Part shown: piece after piece, positions 15,044 to 24,634 of the stretch
Position numbering within the stretch: position 1 is the first letter of the stretch
Layout of the letters: each line of letters starts with the position of its first letter
Assembly: GCF_947501665.1 (NCBI RefSeq)
Contig: NZ_CANMWS010000029.1
Span: 16,569-80,568, forward strand
Direction of reading: 5' to 3'
DNA length: 64,000 nucleotides
Origin: an uncultured Shewanella sp.
Lineage (GTDB): Bacteria > Pseudomonadota > Gammaproteobacteria > Enterobacterales > Shewanellaceae
Translations under genes and position numbers: made by a program
The notes under the pieces: generated by a model
What the model was told of the DNA's origin: nothing
Seen by the model: only the letters and a program-made list of their open reading frames with translations
Database searches by the model: none

Positions 15044-16846
15044 TTACAGTTTTATCCATTCCCCTTTTTCATCAAAAGGCCATTCTATACCTAGCCACGC
15101 TGTCAAAAAGGCTTTTTGTTCTCTCGTCGGTGACTTAACACTGCTTAACTGTAATGGACTATTTGGCTGCGCCGCTAACGTCACAGGCACAGCTTTTAAT
15201 TGTTGCTCTTGAAAAACAGTCAAAGTAATCGTCTGCCCAGCAGTAAAATCTTGGATACGTTTTTCAAGCTCTTCAGGTGTCACTTTTAAGCCATTAATCG
15301 CAACTAATTCATCGCCTAAAGTGAGACCTGCGTTCCAAGCCGGACTATCTCGCAATACTTCTAACATAACCAAACTCCCTTCTTCAAACGTCACTCCTGT
15401 AAAAGGGATGTCTCTCATTCCATCTTTATAAGTTATGACGATTCCAGCAGTTTCCAGTAATTCAGAAAATTCCAATTGCACTGGTGACTCCACATATTGA
15501 GACCACCATTGTTGATAATCTTGGCCTGATAATGTCTTTAAAATAGCTTTTACATCATCCACATCATAAGATTTAGGTACTGAAAAGTCTTGATATAACT
15601 TTTGATGCACATCTCGATAAGATACGTTATTCGATGTGTTTTTCAATAATGAAAAATCCAAAGCAAGTGAGGCCAAATAGCCTTCAGAGTATATACTCAC
15701 GCTATTATTTACCGAATAATCTCCCCTAGCGCTGACCCATTGATTTTGGCTGGCTTCAGATACCGATTGAATTTGATTTCCAGGCGTATGTCGACTCAAA
15801 GTAATTCTCTCGGCTAAATCATCAAAAAACTCTTCAGCAGTGATCACACCCGCCCTTAATAACAATTGACTTTGAAAGTAACTGGTTGACCCCTCTGATA
15901 TCCATAATAACGGCGTTAATTTTTCATACTGATAATCATAAGGAACGAGACCTTTAGGCCGATAAGCCTTCACATTCCACGTATGAATAAACTCATGTGC
16001 AGCAGTCTTAATAAAACTGAGATAATCTTCTCTATCACGAAAATTAAAACGGGGCTTTTGAATGATAGTAGAATTAAGATGCTCTGTTGCCCCACTTTCT
16101 CCACTTGTTGCATGGATCATATATAAATAACGAGAAAAAGGATAATCAGACCAAATGGCAGAAGCTTGGCGACTTAGTTTGGTTAAATCTGTCACTATTT
16201 GCTGAAGATCATAGTTTCCTTCTCCCCAGACCACGAGTCCATATTGCTTACCATCCACATTAAACTCTCGATACTGGCTTAAGCCCGACTCAATCGGGGA
16301 GTCAACCAACACATCATAATTCATTGCAGTGAAATGATGTAAACCCTCTCCCCTTTCCATACCCGAATAACTTTTCCACTCTTGGGGTACGGATAAATGT
16401 ACGTTAACCTTATCTTCTCTGTAAGTAGGGCTGTACATAAAGGTGCCTGAAGCATCTAAAAATGCATGGGTGCCATTAATATGACTGACTCTTTGGCCCA
16501 GTAAATTTGCATGTAACTGATAAGAAACTGTCACACTCGTCGGTTTATCTAGCACTATTTGCCATTCCCCACTGCTCTCTCTTCGCCAAGGCAGTGGCTC
16601 TCCTTGAGGATCCGTCGCAGTAAACGAACGAATATTATTCGACAAAGGTAACACTTGATATTTTCCGGTTCGCCAAACTGGCAAATTCACCGTCAACATC
16701 TTCGATTGTGTTTTCGGAAATTGAATATCCACACGAGCAAGATGATGCTCAGGCTCAACAATATCAATAAAGTAATTAACATCACTGTATACAGGTAAAC
16801 TCAAAAATGCGCCGCAAAGAGTTACAAATGAAACTGACTTTTTCAC
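15044..16846 (-). CDS. M61 (glycyl aminopeptidase) family protease with PDZ domain
   Basis: A 600-residue exported metallopeptidase. A ~21-residue signal peptide precedes an N-terminal beta domain (about 25-190). The catalytic zinc site HEFIH is at residues 284-288, with the third ligand Glu318 in ISEGSTSYF. A C-terminal PDZ domain (about 485-570) includes RDSPAWNAGLTLGDELVAING. This order matches family M61, which removes N-terminal glycine (and alanine) from peptides. It should act in the periplasm or outside the cell. It is monocistronic, convergent with rdgC, and divergent from the TPR/GGDEF gene. Confidence 0.9.
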   Translation of the reverse strand: MKKSVSFVTLCGAFLSLPVYSDVNYFIDIVEPEHHLARVDIQFPKTQSKMLTVNLPVWRTGKYQVLPLSNNIRSFTATDPQGEPLPWRRESSGEWQIVLDKPTSVTVSYQLHANLLGQRVSHINGTHAFLDASGTFMYSPTYREDKVNVHLSVPQEWKSYSGMERGEGLHHFTAMNYDVLVDSPIESGLSQYREFNVDGKQYGLVVWGEGNYDLQQIVTDLTKLSRQASAIWSDYPFSRYLYMIHATSGESGATEHLNSTIIQKPRFNFRDREDYLSFIKTAAHEFIHTWNVKAYRPKGLVPYDYQYEKLTPLLWISEGSTSYFQSQLLLRAGVITAEEFFDDLAERITLSRHTPGNQIQSVSEASQNQWVSARGDYSVNNSVSIYSEGYLASLALDFSLLKNTSNNVSYRDVHQKLYQDFSVPKSYDVDDVKAILKTLSGQDYQQWWSQYVESPVQLEFSELLETAGIVITYKDGMRDIPFTGVTFEEGSLVMLEVLRDSPAWNAGLTLGDELVAINGLKVTPEELEKRIQDFTAGQTITLTVFQEQQLKAVPVTLAAQPNSPLQLSSVKSPTREQKAFLTAWLGIEWPFDEKGEWIKL

Positions 16847-16964
16847 TAAAACACCATTATGTTATTATAATTTATAATTAAAAAATAAAAGTATAACATT
16901 AGAATCAAGCATACTGGTATAATCAAAAAAGAATCCTTGTAAGTGAATAAAGGCTAGCGGTTTT

Positions 16965-19094
16965 ATGCGTTTCTTGTTGTTATTACTTCCCCTTGCGCTA
17001 TTAATGCTTTCTTTTACAGCGAGATCGGAAAATGAATTTTTACTCGAAGTGAAATTAAGAGAAAACCCCCACCTTGTATTACAAGACATACTCACAAGTC
17101 TACCGACTCGCTTTAGCTTTAATAACCAAGCTGACTTTTCTCAATTGGTTCGAACCAGCTCACTGACCAGTAGTGAATTAAAACATCAGCTATTGCAACT
17201 GGCTCGGCTTTATCTACTTACTGACATCAATACCCAACTCACGACGAATGAACGTTACCAACGTGCAAAAAAAATTATTAAATCAATGGAAACCATCGTA
17301 GAAACACCCTTAGAACACAGCATGTTATTGATGTTAAAAGGACGCTACTTAAAACAAACCGTCCAAGACTACACTGGCGCCATTGACTTGTATAAACAAG
17401 CACTGGAAAAAATAGGGTTACAATCTTCTCCCAAAGAACGTTTACTCAAGTACATTCTCTATGAAGAGCTAGGGATTATGTATAGAATGATTAAGCAAAA
17501 TGATTTATCTCTTTCATATTTAAATCAATGTAAAACCCTTGCATTCTCAATGAAAAATAAGTATCTAATTGTAAAATCTGAGATTTATTTAGGCCGCTAT
17601 CATCAAACGAAAGAAGAATTAACAGAATCGTTAGAGCATTTTACTGAGGCAATCATTTTATCTGAACATATCAAAATGCCCGCTTTAAGGGCTGAACTTT
17701 ATATGCAAGTTGCACGAGTTTACAAAAGCTTAGAACAATGGGATAACGCGCTCAAATATACTCAAGATGCCTCACTTATTTATACAAAAATAAAAAAAGA
17801 GCATAAAGTTATTGCTTCCATCAGGCTAATGGCCATGATTTATGCTGAAAAAGGACAATGGAATTACGCCATCGATTACCATTTAACAGCCTTACAATCG
17901 GATATTCATTTAGGTTATTTTATTGGTCAAGCTATTGATTATCATAACCTTGGTGAAGCTTACTTTCAAAGTAAAGACTATAAAACCGCTTACAGTTACC
18001 TCAAAAAAGCAGATATCATTTTTTCCGATAAAAAGGCCCATCATTATCTTGTCTATAATGATTTGCTTCTCGCACAGACAACACTCGCAATCAATCAATA
18101 TTCTCCCGCGAAAATGTTTGCTATCAATGCGTTTGATAATGCGGATCAGCTCAACTTACTCGAAGAGAAAAAACAAGCATTACAATTACAAATCACTGCT
18201 TATAAACATTTAAATCAATATGCTCTTGCATTATCCGCACTAGAAAATTGGATACAATTAGACTCTACGGCTCAAATCCACAAAAAAAACAATCACCATG
18301 CCAATGCTATTTTGGCTCAACAAAAACTCCAATCAACACTGACTAATGCCAATCATCGACATAATAGCGATATTAATTTACAAAATCGTTACCAATTTAT
18401 ATTGGCCGTGATGATTATATTCATGATTTTTTTGAGCATGGCTTATTTAGGCTTATGGCGTAACCGACGCCTTATGGCTATCAAGCTCACTGAACAATCA
18501 CAATACTTAAATACCGATCCTATTACCAATTTACCTGACTATAATGCTTTTATTTCAAGACTATCAAAATCGAATATCAATCAACCTTGCTGTATCGCCT
18601 TATGTGCATTAAGTGAACAACTTAATGCTGATTTCACTTTAGATTTGAAAAACAGCCGTGATTTACATCAAGCACAATATACAGCAATAAGCCAAGCATT
18701 AAACACAGAGACCTTTTATATTCGCCCAGGAGTTTTTGCACTCTTTATGCCAGATAATACTGATGCCACCTGTTTCATGCATACATTTCGAGATTGTCTC
18801 AATAACCACCAATGGCAAACAAGCCTTCATGTCGGCTTATTAAATTTACCCTTACATGCCGATCCTGCCATCAAAGTTGATCTGGAAACTCATTTTGGTA
18901 CCGCCCAAATGATGCTGGCCGGCGCAATAAGTTTAGGTCCTCAGCAAGACACTTACGTGACCATGACAACATTAGATTTCGCACCCGCCAGTATTTTCAC
19001 TCCTCCTTTATATCCGCAATTAAAACGCAATATTGAACGAGGACTCATTAAAATTGAAACCAATGGGGACAAAAACGGTATTATCTGGCCCTAA
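16965..19094 (+). CDS. TPR-repeat membrane protein with degenerate GGDEF domain
   Basis: A 709-residue protein: signal peptide (about 1-21), a periplasmic array of tetratricopeptide repeats (about 120-430, e.g. ALRAELYMQVARVYKSLEQWDNALKY), one transmembrane helix (FILAVMIIFMIFLSMAYLGL, about 480-500), then a cytoplasmic GGDEF-like domain opening with DPITNLPDYNAFISRL. The GG(D/E)EF signature is missing; the equivalent stretch reads RPGVFALFMPD. Cyclase activity is therefore not expected, and a receptor or allosteric role is more likely. The gene is followed within 80 bases by an intact diguanylate cyclase in the same direction, suggesting a functional pair. Confidence 0.8.
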   Translation: MRFLLLLLPLALLMLSFTARSENEFLLEVKLRENPHLVLQDILTSLPTRFSFNNQADFSQLVRTSSLTSSELKHQLLQLARLYLLTDINTQLTTNERYQRAKKIIKSMETIVETPLEHSMLLMLKGRYLKQTVQDYTGAIDLYKQALEKIGLQSSPKERLLKYILYEELGIMYRMIKQNDLSLSYLNQCKTLAFSMKNKYLIVKSEIYLGRYHQTKEELTESLEHFTEAIILSEHIKMPALRAELYMQVARVYKSLEQWDNALKYTQDASLIYTKIKKEHKVIASIRLMAMIYAEKGQWNYAIDYHLTALQSDIHLGYFIGQAIDYHNLGEAYFQSKDYKTAYSYLKKADIIFSDKKAHHYLVYNDLLLAQTTLAINQYSPAKMFAINAFDNADQLNLLEEKKQALQLQITAYKHLNQYALALSALENWIQLDSTAQIHKKNNHHANAILAQQKLQSTLTNANHRHNSDINLQNRYQFILAVMIIFMIFLSMAYLGLWRNRRLMAIKLTEQSQYLNTDPITNLPDYNAFISRLSKSNINQPCCIALCALSEQLNADFTLDLKNSRDLHQAQYTAISQALNTETFYIRPGVFALFMPDNTDATCFMHTFRDCLNNHQWQTSLHVGLLNLPLHADPAIKVDLETHFGTAQMMLAGAISLGPQQDTYVTMTTLDFAPASIFTPPLYPQLKRNIERGLIKIETNGDKNGIIWP

Positions 19095-19171
19095 ATCCAT
19101 TTTTAACAACCTCTAATGGCTAGTCAACAATAACATTGTTTCATAATAAAATAGCTCATCAGGATAGAGTA

Positions 19172-20704
19172 ATGAAGGATAAAATTACCCCGAAGAAAAT
19201 AAACGTATCAACGGCTCATTTTCCTAGCATAACAAAACAGCAAGTGACAACAACTCAACTTAACTTGTTATTTCAATTTATCGATTATTTAAGTAAAGCC
19301 TGTAAAGGCCTCAACCTTGAACTCGATAATAAATTGGCCAATTTACGTGCCCTATTCACATCCTCCGATAAACTGCCTCAAACTTTTGCAGAACTCAGTA
19401 AAATCGAAGTCATATTAAAACAACACGATAAACATGTTCGCACACAATTAACTGCTCACAGAGAGCAGCTAATTCTTGCAATAAAACCACTGGAGAGACT
19501 CGAGAGTTTCTGTCAAAAAGACAAACAAACGCTATTATCTTTAAAAAAAGATCTCAATAACCCTTTTCATACATTCTTGGACTACATTAAACAATTAGAA
19601 AAGCTTATTGATCTTTATCATCATATTATCAGTGATGATAATCAATGTGTTCAACAAACAACAAGCAGTTACAGAACACAAGCAATAGAGCTGACACAAA
19701 TCATCTCTGAGATCCGCTTCCATAAACATCAAACAGACAAAATAACAAAAATTAAAGAAGTATTACTTGGTGATTTTTTAGTCAGCGATCTATTATCTGC
19801 TTATCAAAATATTCTCCGTTTGTTACAAGAAAATATTGATAGCTCCCAATCTGCTTCTCAAGCTTTTTTGTTCACGCTTGACGATGCTTTATCAGCCATG
19901 AGTCATATGGCTGATAATACCCAAACACATACACAAGATCAGTTTGCCAGTCATACCATACTCAATGACAGCCTGTTTAAAAAAATCAATATCATAGAAG
20001 ACCACTTAATGCACATTGATGACATTGATGAGCTAAAAGTTAAACTCATTGAACAAGTATCTAATATTCATTTAGCGCTTAACCAAAGACAAGCTCAAGA
20101 AAAACAATCAATGAAAGTGATGGAACGGGCTTTTGCTTCCATGAAAAAACAAATAAAAGGATTAAATAAAGAAATTAATATTTATAAGCAAAGTTTGTTT
20201 GAACAACAAAAATTTCATTTAGTCGATCCGCTCACTCAACTTCCAAACCGAGCAGCACTTGAAGAACGTATGTCATTGGAATTTAGACATTACCAACAAC
20301 ACAAACAAGCCCTATGGGTCGTAATTGCCGATATCGATCACTTTAAATCTGTTAATGATAATTTTGGGCATTCTACAGGCGATAAAACCCTACAAGTTAT
20401 CGCGATGGCATTAAAAAATACCCTCAATAAAAACGAGTTCGTCGCACGATTTGGCGGAGAGGAATTTGTTATGCTTCTGCCCCAATTATCAGTCAACCAC
20501 CTTGATGCCACACTCAATCGTTTACGAAAAAAAATTAAAAATATCCCATTTAAGTTCAAAAACCAACGGATCACAGTTACAGTATCTATAGGTGCAGCCA
20601 AAATATTAGAAAGTGAAACCATACAGGATACATTTGAACGCGCAGATGCTGCCCTTTACCGAGCCAAAAATGAAAGCAGAGACAAGGTGATTATTGACTT
20701 ATAA
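19172..20704 (+). CDS. Diguanylate cyclase (GGDEF) with helical N-terminus
   Basis: A 510-residue cytoplasmic protein. About 340 N-terminal residues are Gln/Leu-rich helix and probable coiled coil without membrane segments. They are followed by a complete GGDEF domain: DPLTQLPNRAALEERM, ADIDHFKSVNDNFGHSTGDK, then RFGGEEFVMLLP with the active-site GGEEF at about 428-432, and ADAALYRAKNESRD. The inhibitory RxxD site is not present (NKNE instead), so feedback inhibition by c-di-GMP is unlikely. The ATG at 19172 is preferred over an upstream TTG because AGGATAGAG precedes it. It probably forms one transcript with the upstream TPR protein. Confidence 0.88.
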   Translation: MKDKITPKKINVSTAHFPSITKQQVTTTQLNLLFQFIDYLSKACKGLNLELDNKLANLRALFTSSDKLPQTFAELSKIEVILKQHDKHVRTQLTAHREQLILAIKPLERLESFCQKDKQTLLSLKKDLNNPFHTFLDYIKQLEKLIDLYHHIISDDNQCVQQTTSSYRTQAIELTQIISEIRFHKHQTDKITKIKEVLLGDFLVSDLLSAYQNILRLLQENIDSSQSASQAFLFTLDDALSAMSHMADNTQTHTQDQFASHTILNDSLFKKINIIEDHLMHIDDIDELKVKLIEQVSNIHLALNQRQAQEKQSMKVMERAFASMKKQIKGLNKEINIYKQSLFEQQKFHLVDPLTQLPNRAALEERMSLEFRHYQQHKQALWVVIADIDHFKSVNDNFGHSTGDKTLQVIAMALKNTLNKNEFVARFGGEEFVMLLPQLSVNHLDATLNRLRKKIKNIPFKFKNQRITVTVSIGAAKILESETIQDTFERADAALYRAKNESRDKVIIDL

Positions 20705-20784
20705 ACAATAGCAACCTCACAAGATAAAGCACGACTTACTATTGTGTGAAAGTAATGATCATCATTAACTGCTAAGGAGTTGCT

Positions 20785-22140
20785 ATGATAGTTAGGATCA
20801 GCCCAAAAGGTAGTATGGAGCAACTGTCTCAATTAGAAGTTGCCCGCTTGAAACAAAATGCACAAAGTGAGCTTTATCAATTGTATCGAAATTGTTCTCT
20901 TGCCGTCCTTGCATCTGGTATTAAAAGTGATAATAGCGAAAAGCTATTTAAGCAATTTGAAGATTTTAAAGTAAATGTGCTGCAAAAAGAACGTGGCATA
21001 AAAATAGAACTCATTAACCCTCCAACGGCCGCATTAGTCGACGGAAAGGTGATAGCGAGCATTCAAGAACATTTGTTTTCAGTGCTTAGAGATATCATCT
21101 ATCTAAACGACAAATTCGAGCAATTTGAATATATTGATTTTACCAATTCTAGCCACATAACTGACCTCGTGTTTGATATTTTGCGTAACGCTCGAGTCAT
21201 GCCCATGTTCAACCCCAATATTGTTGTGTGCTGGGGGGGACACAGTATCAATAATACTGAATTTCAATACACCAAAGCTGTTGGTCATGAACTCGGTCTT
21301 CGCGAACTTGATATTTGCACAGGTTGCGGGCCTGGTGCAATGGAGGGCCCCATGAAAGGCGCAACAGTGGGTCATGCAAAACAGCAAATCAATCATGCTC
21401 GCTATATTGGATTAACCGAGCCCAATATTATTGCTGCAGAGCCCCCAAATCATATTGTCAATGAATTGGTCATTTTACCCGATATAGAAAAACGCTTGGA
21501 AGCTTTCGTTCGTCTAGGCCATGGTTTTATTATTTTTCCTGGTGGCGCAGGAACAACAGAAGAGTTACTTTACCTTCTGGGCATTTTACTCCATGAAAAT
21601 AATCAAGATTTACCCTTTCCACTGATTTTAACAGGTCCTAAAGAAAGTGCTGATTATTTTATTCAAGTGGATGCTTTTATTGGCGCGACTCTGGGAAAAG
21701 AAGCGCAAGATAAATACCAAATTATCATCGATAACCCTGCTGAAGTGGCAAGGATCCAAAAAGAAGGAATGGAAGCCATTAAAAAATTCAGGAAAAAAAC
21801 AGGTGATTCTTATCAATATCATTGGGCACTCAAAATCAACCCTGAATTTCAATTTCCGTTTAATCCAACCCATGAAAACATGGCAAAACTCGACCTACAT
21901 TTTCAACCCAATAAAGCTAAACTGGCCGCGAATCTACGGCAAGCTTTTTCGGGTATTGTGGCGGGTAACGTTAAAATGGAAACCGTTAACAAAATCAAAC
22001 AGCATGGCCCTTTTCAATTAAAAGGCGATCCTAAATTAATGGCGTTAATGGACACCTTGCTTCAGGCATTTGTTGAACAACAAAGAATGAAGCTACCTGG
22101 CACACTGTATGTCCCTTGTTATGATATTACCCATGCCTAA
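20785..22140 (+). CDS. ppnN: Pyrimidine/purine nucleotide 5'-monophosphate nucleosidase
   Basis: A 451-residue homologue of E. coli PpnN (YgdH), which splits nucleoside monophosphates into base and ribose 5-phosphate and is tuned by (p)ppGpp. Visible features are the N-terminal PpnN domain with ARLKQNAQSELYQLYRNCSLAVLASG, the Rossmann-type LOG core with CTGCGPGAMEGPMKGA (PGGxGTxxE relative) and IIFPGGAGTTEELLYLLGIL, and a C-terminal helical region. A strong AAGGAG lies seven bases before the ATG. It is followed by a terminator and then xni. Confidence 0.93.
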   Translation: MIVRISPKGSMEQLSQLEVARLKQNAQSELYQLYRNCSLAVLASGIKSDNSEKLFKQFEDFKVNVLQKERGIKIELINPPTAALVDGKVIASIQEHLFSVLRDIIYLNDKFEQFEYIDFTNSSHITDLVFDILRNARVMPMFNPNIVVCWGGHSINNTEFQYTKAVGHELGLRELDICTGCGPGAMEGPMKGATVGHAKQQINHARYIGLTEPNIIAAEPPNHIVNELVILPDIEKRLEAFVRLGHGFIIFPGGAGTTEELLYLLGILLHENNQDLPFPLILTGPKESADYFIQVDAFIGATLGKEAQDKYQIIIDNPAEVARIQKEGMEAIKKFRKKTGDSYQYHWALKINPEFQFPFNPTHENMAKLDLHFQPNKAKLAANLRQAFSGIVAGNVKMETVNKIKQHGPFQLKGDPKLMALMDTLLQAFVEQQRMKLPGTLYVPCYDITHA

Positions 22141-22197
22141 TGATTGACAGACGCTAAACGATATTAAAGTCTTATGCCATTCATCACATCCTTCTCA

Positions 22198-22230
22198 AAT
22201 AACTTGATATGCTATCGTCAAGTTATTTTG
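22198..22230 (+). terminator. Rho-independent terminator of ppnN
   Basis: AATAACTTGA pairs perfectly with TCAAGTTATT around a 10-base loop, ending in TTTTG. Confidence 0.75.
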
Positions 22231-22304
22231 GGATACCAATGACAAGATGAAAATATTGCAAACTATTGATATACTCTGTAAAGCCCCTCCTTTCACTCAA
22301 GTCG

Positions 22305-23090
22305 ATGACAACACACATGAATGTATTTTTAATCATTGATGGTATGAATCTGGTTCGCCGTATGCATGCAGCGCAGCCCAATGACACCAATATTGATGGA
22401 TTACAAGAGCAAGTGCATCGCTCTTGCAAGAAGCTCATTCGATTCCACCAACCCTCCCATATCGCCATCGTGTGGGATGGAAAAGCCATTTCATGGCGCA
22501 AGCGCTTATTTGAAGATTATAAAAAAGGGCGTAAACCTATGCCTGAGGCACTCGAAAAAGGACTACCATCTGTAAAGACCTACTTACAACATCAAGGCAT
22601 TTATTCCATTGAAGCCCAAAGTGAAGCCGATGATGTGATAGCAACTCTAGCCACTAAACTCACCCAAGCACAAGGTAAAGCCATTATCGTCTCAACTGAC
22701 AAAGGCTTTAACCAACTGACTCATCCCCACATCCAACTCTGGGATCATTTTAACCAAACTTTTTTAACCCTAAAAGCCAGAGAAGAGAAGCTCGGCGTTG
22801 AATCTAGCCAATTTTTAGATTATCTCGCTTTAGCTGGAGACAGTGGCAATAAAATTCCAGGCGTACCAGGCATTGGTCCTAAATCAGCTTCTGAATTACT
22901 TAAAACCTTTCGTACTTTAGGAAATATTTATCGTTCTCTTGATAAAATAGGCGCCAAACAAGCAGAAAAACTGGCTACAGGAAAAACCTTAGCTAAGCTC
23001 AGCTATAAGTTGATCCAATTACAGACGGATTTACCATTAAATGTGAATTTGAAACAATTTAGGCTTTCAAGTCCCCAAAACACACCTTAA
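22305..23090 (+). CDS. xni: Flap endonuclease Xni
   Basis: A 261-residue FEN-like nuclease, the stand-alone relative of the Pol I 5'-nuclease domain. It has FLIIDGMNLVRRMHAA, VWDGKAISWRKRLFEDYKKGRKPMP, SEADDVIATLA, VSTDKGFNQL and the helix-hairpin-helix PGVPGIGPKSASELLK. As in Xni, fewer metal-binding aspartates are present than in Pol I. It cleaves 5' flaps in DNA repair or replication. The start is uncertain: ATG at 22305 (MTTHMNVFL) or 22317 (MNVFL) both fit, and neither has a strong ribosome site. Confidence 0.9.
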   Translation: MTTHMNVFLIIDGMNLVRRMHAAQPNDTNIDGLQEQVHRSCKKLIRFHQPSHIAIVWDGKAISWRKRLFEDYKKGRKPMPEALEKGLPSVKTYLQHQGIYSIEAQSEADDVIATLATKLTQAQGKAIIVSTDKGFNQLTHPHIQLWDHFNQTFLTLKAREEKLGVESSQFLDYLALAGDSGNKIPGVPGIGPKSASELLKTFRTLGNIYRSLDKIGAKQAEKLATGKTLAKLSYKLIQLQTDLPLNVNLKQFRLSSPQNTP

Positions 23091-23186
23091 ATAAAACAGT
23101 CGCTTTATCACTCATAAAGAGCGCTTTACTCAACTCAGCTATCGCAGTATATTAACTAGAAAAAATATCAGGGATGGTTAACTGCA

Positions 23187-23573
23187 ATGAAATCAAAATT
23201 GCCGCTCTTTATTGGTAGCCTTTTTAGCCTATATTTACTCTTTGTCGCGTTTGTTGTCATCGCATATGAGCCCCTTGCCGATGATAAAGATTGGCAAGAT
23301 AGACAAGCTCATAATTTATACCATATTGCCCAACTGTCATTAGGTAGTGATATCATTCAAATAAAAACATTATTGGGTATCGCCGATTTTTCAGAAGCTA
23401 AAATGGCGGAAAATGTCGCCATGCAAGTCTTGTTTTACCGTACCCAGCACAACTTCTCAGACGGGATCACGACTAAAGATGAATGTACTCCTTTATTGTT
23501 TAAAGCCGGAAAATTGATTGCTTGGGGAAGTTCCGCTTATGAAGCCTTCTTAACACTCAATGCCGAAACCTAA
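23187..23573 (+). CDS. DUF3192 family membrane-anchored protein
   Basis: A 128-residue protein with one N-terminal hydrophobic segment (LPLFIGSLFSLYLLFVAFVVIAY) acting as anchor or uncleaved signal, and a periplasmic-type domain ending in the conserved block VLFYRTQHNFSDGITTKDEC followed by TPLLFKAGKLIAWG, which I recognise as DUF3192 of Shewanella and Vibrio. No function is established. The SmpA/BamE-like logic (iktLLGiAdFSEAk, then a Y-R-T strand and GxLxxWG) hints at an outer-membrane assembly or lipoprotein-type fold, but this is inference. Confidence 0.75.
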   Translation: MKSKLPLFIGSLFSLYLLFVAFVVIAYEPLADDKDWQDRQAHNLYHIAQLSLGSDIIQIKTLLGIADFSEAKMAENVAMQVLFYRTQHNFSDGITTKDECTPLLFKAGKLIAWGSSAYEAFLTLNAET

Positions 23574-23583
23574 CATGCTCCAT

Positions 23584-23607
23584 GAGAGCGGCAATATAAT
23601 CGCTCTC
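23584..23607. terminator. Hairpin between DUF3192 and rimJ-like genes
   Basis: GAGAGCG pairs with CGCTCTC across a 10-base loop between convergent genes. Neither tail is strongly T-rich. Confidence 0.5.
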
Positions 23608-23638
23608 TATTGTTATCTTCTGATACCAAAACAGCTTT

Positions 23639-24307
23639 TCAATCCACCTTCTTGTTTATTTTTGATGTCAGAATATGATCTTCCCATTGACCCGCTATCT
23701 TTAAATAATCTTTTGCTCTGCCTTCTTGCTCAAAACCTAAGGTTTCTAATAAACGCTGACTTTTATCATTAGATGGCATGTAATTAGCCATGATCCGATG
23801 CAAACCTAACTCATCAAATGCATAATCTATCGTTGCCGCTAACATTTCTTGCATATAGCCTTGCCCTTGACGAGCTTCTGCCAAAGAATAACCTAAATGG
23901 CAAGCTTGAAACGCACCTTGAATGATATTGGTAAAGTTACATACACCTATAATTTTTGCTTCAGGACGTAAGCAGAGCAACCCTTGATTTAAGTCATTTA
24001 TCGAACTGATATCTTGATGTTGAAAAGCCACCCAGTGCACAGCTTGCTCTTGAAAATAAGCCCTTAACTGACGTTTTAATCGTGCTTGGATCTTAGTATC
24101 ACTAAAGTGATCAACTGATCGCTGTGGTTCCCATGAAGAAAGATAAGCGCGATTTTCGAGGTGATAATGACCCAACAACGCATATTGCTCTGGTAATAAC
24201 ACTGTCAAATATAATCTGGCCGTTTTTAAAATAGGCAATACTTCAACTTGGCCATGATTAAGGCTTTCGCTGTTGACATGATAATGGGTGAATAATCCTT
24301 CAGGCAC
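23639..24307 (-). CDS. rimJ: Ribosomal-protein-alanine N-acetyltransferase, RimJ-like
   Basis: A 222-residue GNAT acetyltransferase close to E. coli RimJ. Shared landmarks are HLENRAYLSSWEPQRSVDHF, VCNFTNIIQGAFQACHLGYS, RQGQGYMQEMLAATIDYAF (acetyl-CoA loop), LHRIMANYMPSNDKSQRLLE and the C-terminal GFEQEGRAKDYLKIAGQWED. RimJ acetylates the N-terminal alanine of ribosomal protein S5. A family A MITE-like element lies just upstream. Confidence 0.85.
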   Translation of the reverse strand: MPEGLFTHYHVNSESLNHGQVEVLPILKTARLYLTVLLPEQYALLGHYHLENRAYLSSWEPQRSVDHFSDTKIQARLKRQLRAYFQEQAVHWVAFQHQDISSINDLNQGLLCLRPEAKIIGVCNFTNIIQGAFQACHLGYSLAEARQGQGYMQEMLAATIDYAFDELGLHRIMANYMPSNDKSQRLLETLGFEQEGRAKDYLKIAGQWEDHILTSKINKKVD

Positions 24308-24398
24308 GATTCGCTCTCCTTTAATACCACTTTATATGACGATTTATATGACAATATTAGTCGGCCTTAAACAGCTTGAACACTCTCAAACCACCACA

Positions 24399-24634
24399 GG
24401 GCCTACTCACTTTTTAATGCTGTTTCACTAAGGCTATTGACCTTTTTGGGGTAAATTTCCCCAAGCAAAACATATTTTAATCACAACAAGAAAGCTGAGG
24501 TCTAGCCATACTAAACCCCTTTCGTTAAACAGAGTGGCTCTCAACAAAAGATCAAGCACCTTGAGTGGATCCTGCTTAAAACAATGACAACAACGTTTAT
24601 CCTGCAGAAGTCATCACCAAAGACGAACATCCCC
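24399..24634. mobile_element. MITE-like element, family A copy 3 (degenerate, ~235 bp)
   Basis: Begins GGGCCTACTCACTTTTT and ends, on the reverse strand, GGGGATGTTCGTCTTTGGTG, matching the ends of copy 1. The core GGCTCTCAACAAAAGATCAA and GAGTGGATCCTG also match. The right end abuts the stop codon of the S9 peptidase gene, whose TAG uses the flanking CTA. It is shorter and more diverged than the other copies, so it is probably an old deletion derivative. Confidence 0.65.

Noticed and set aside
16865..17095. 76-codon leftward frame overlapping the start of the TPR/GGDEF gene
   Set aside because: It overlaps the signal peptide coding region of a well-supported gene and its own translation has no family features.
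21647..22021. 124-codon frame inside ppnN in another frame
   Set aside because: Lys/Asn-rich translation typical of an AT-rich shadow frame, overlapping a clear ppnN.
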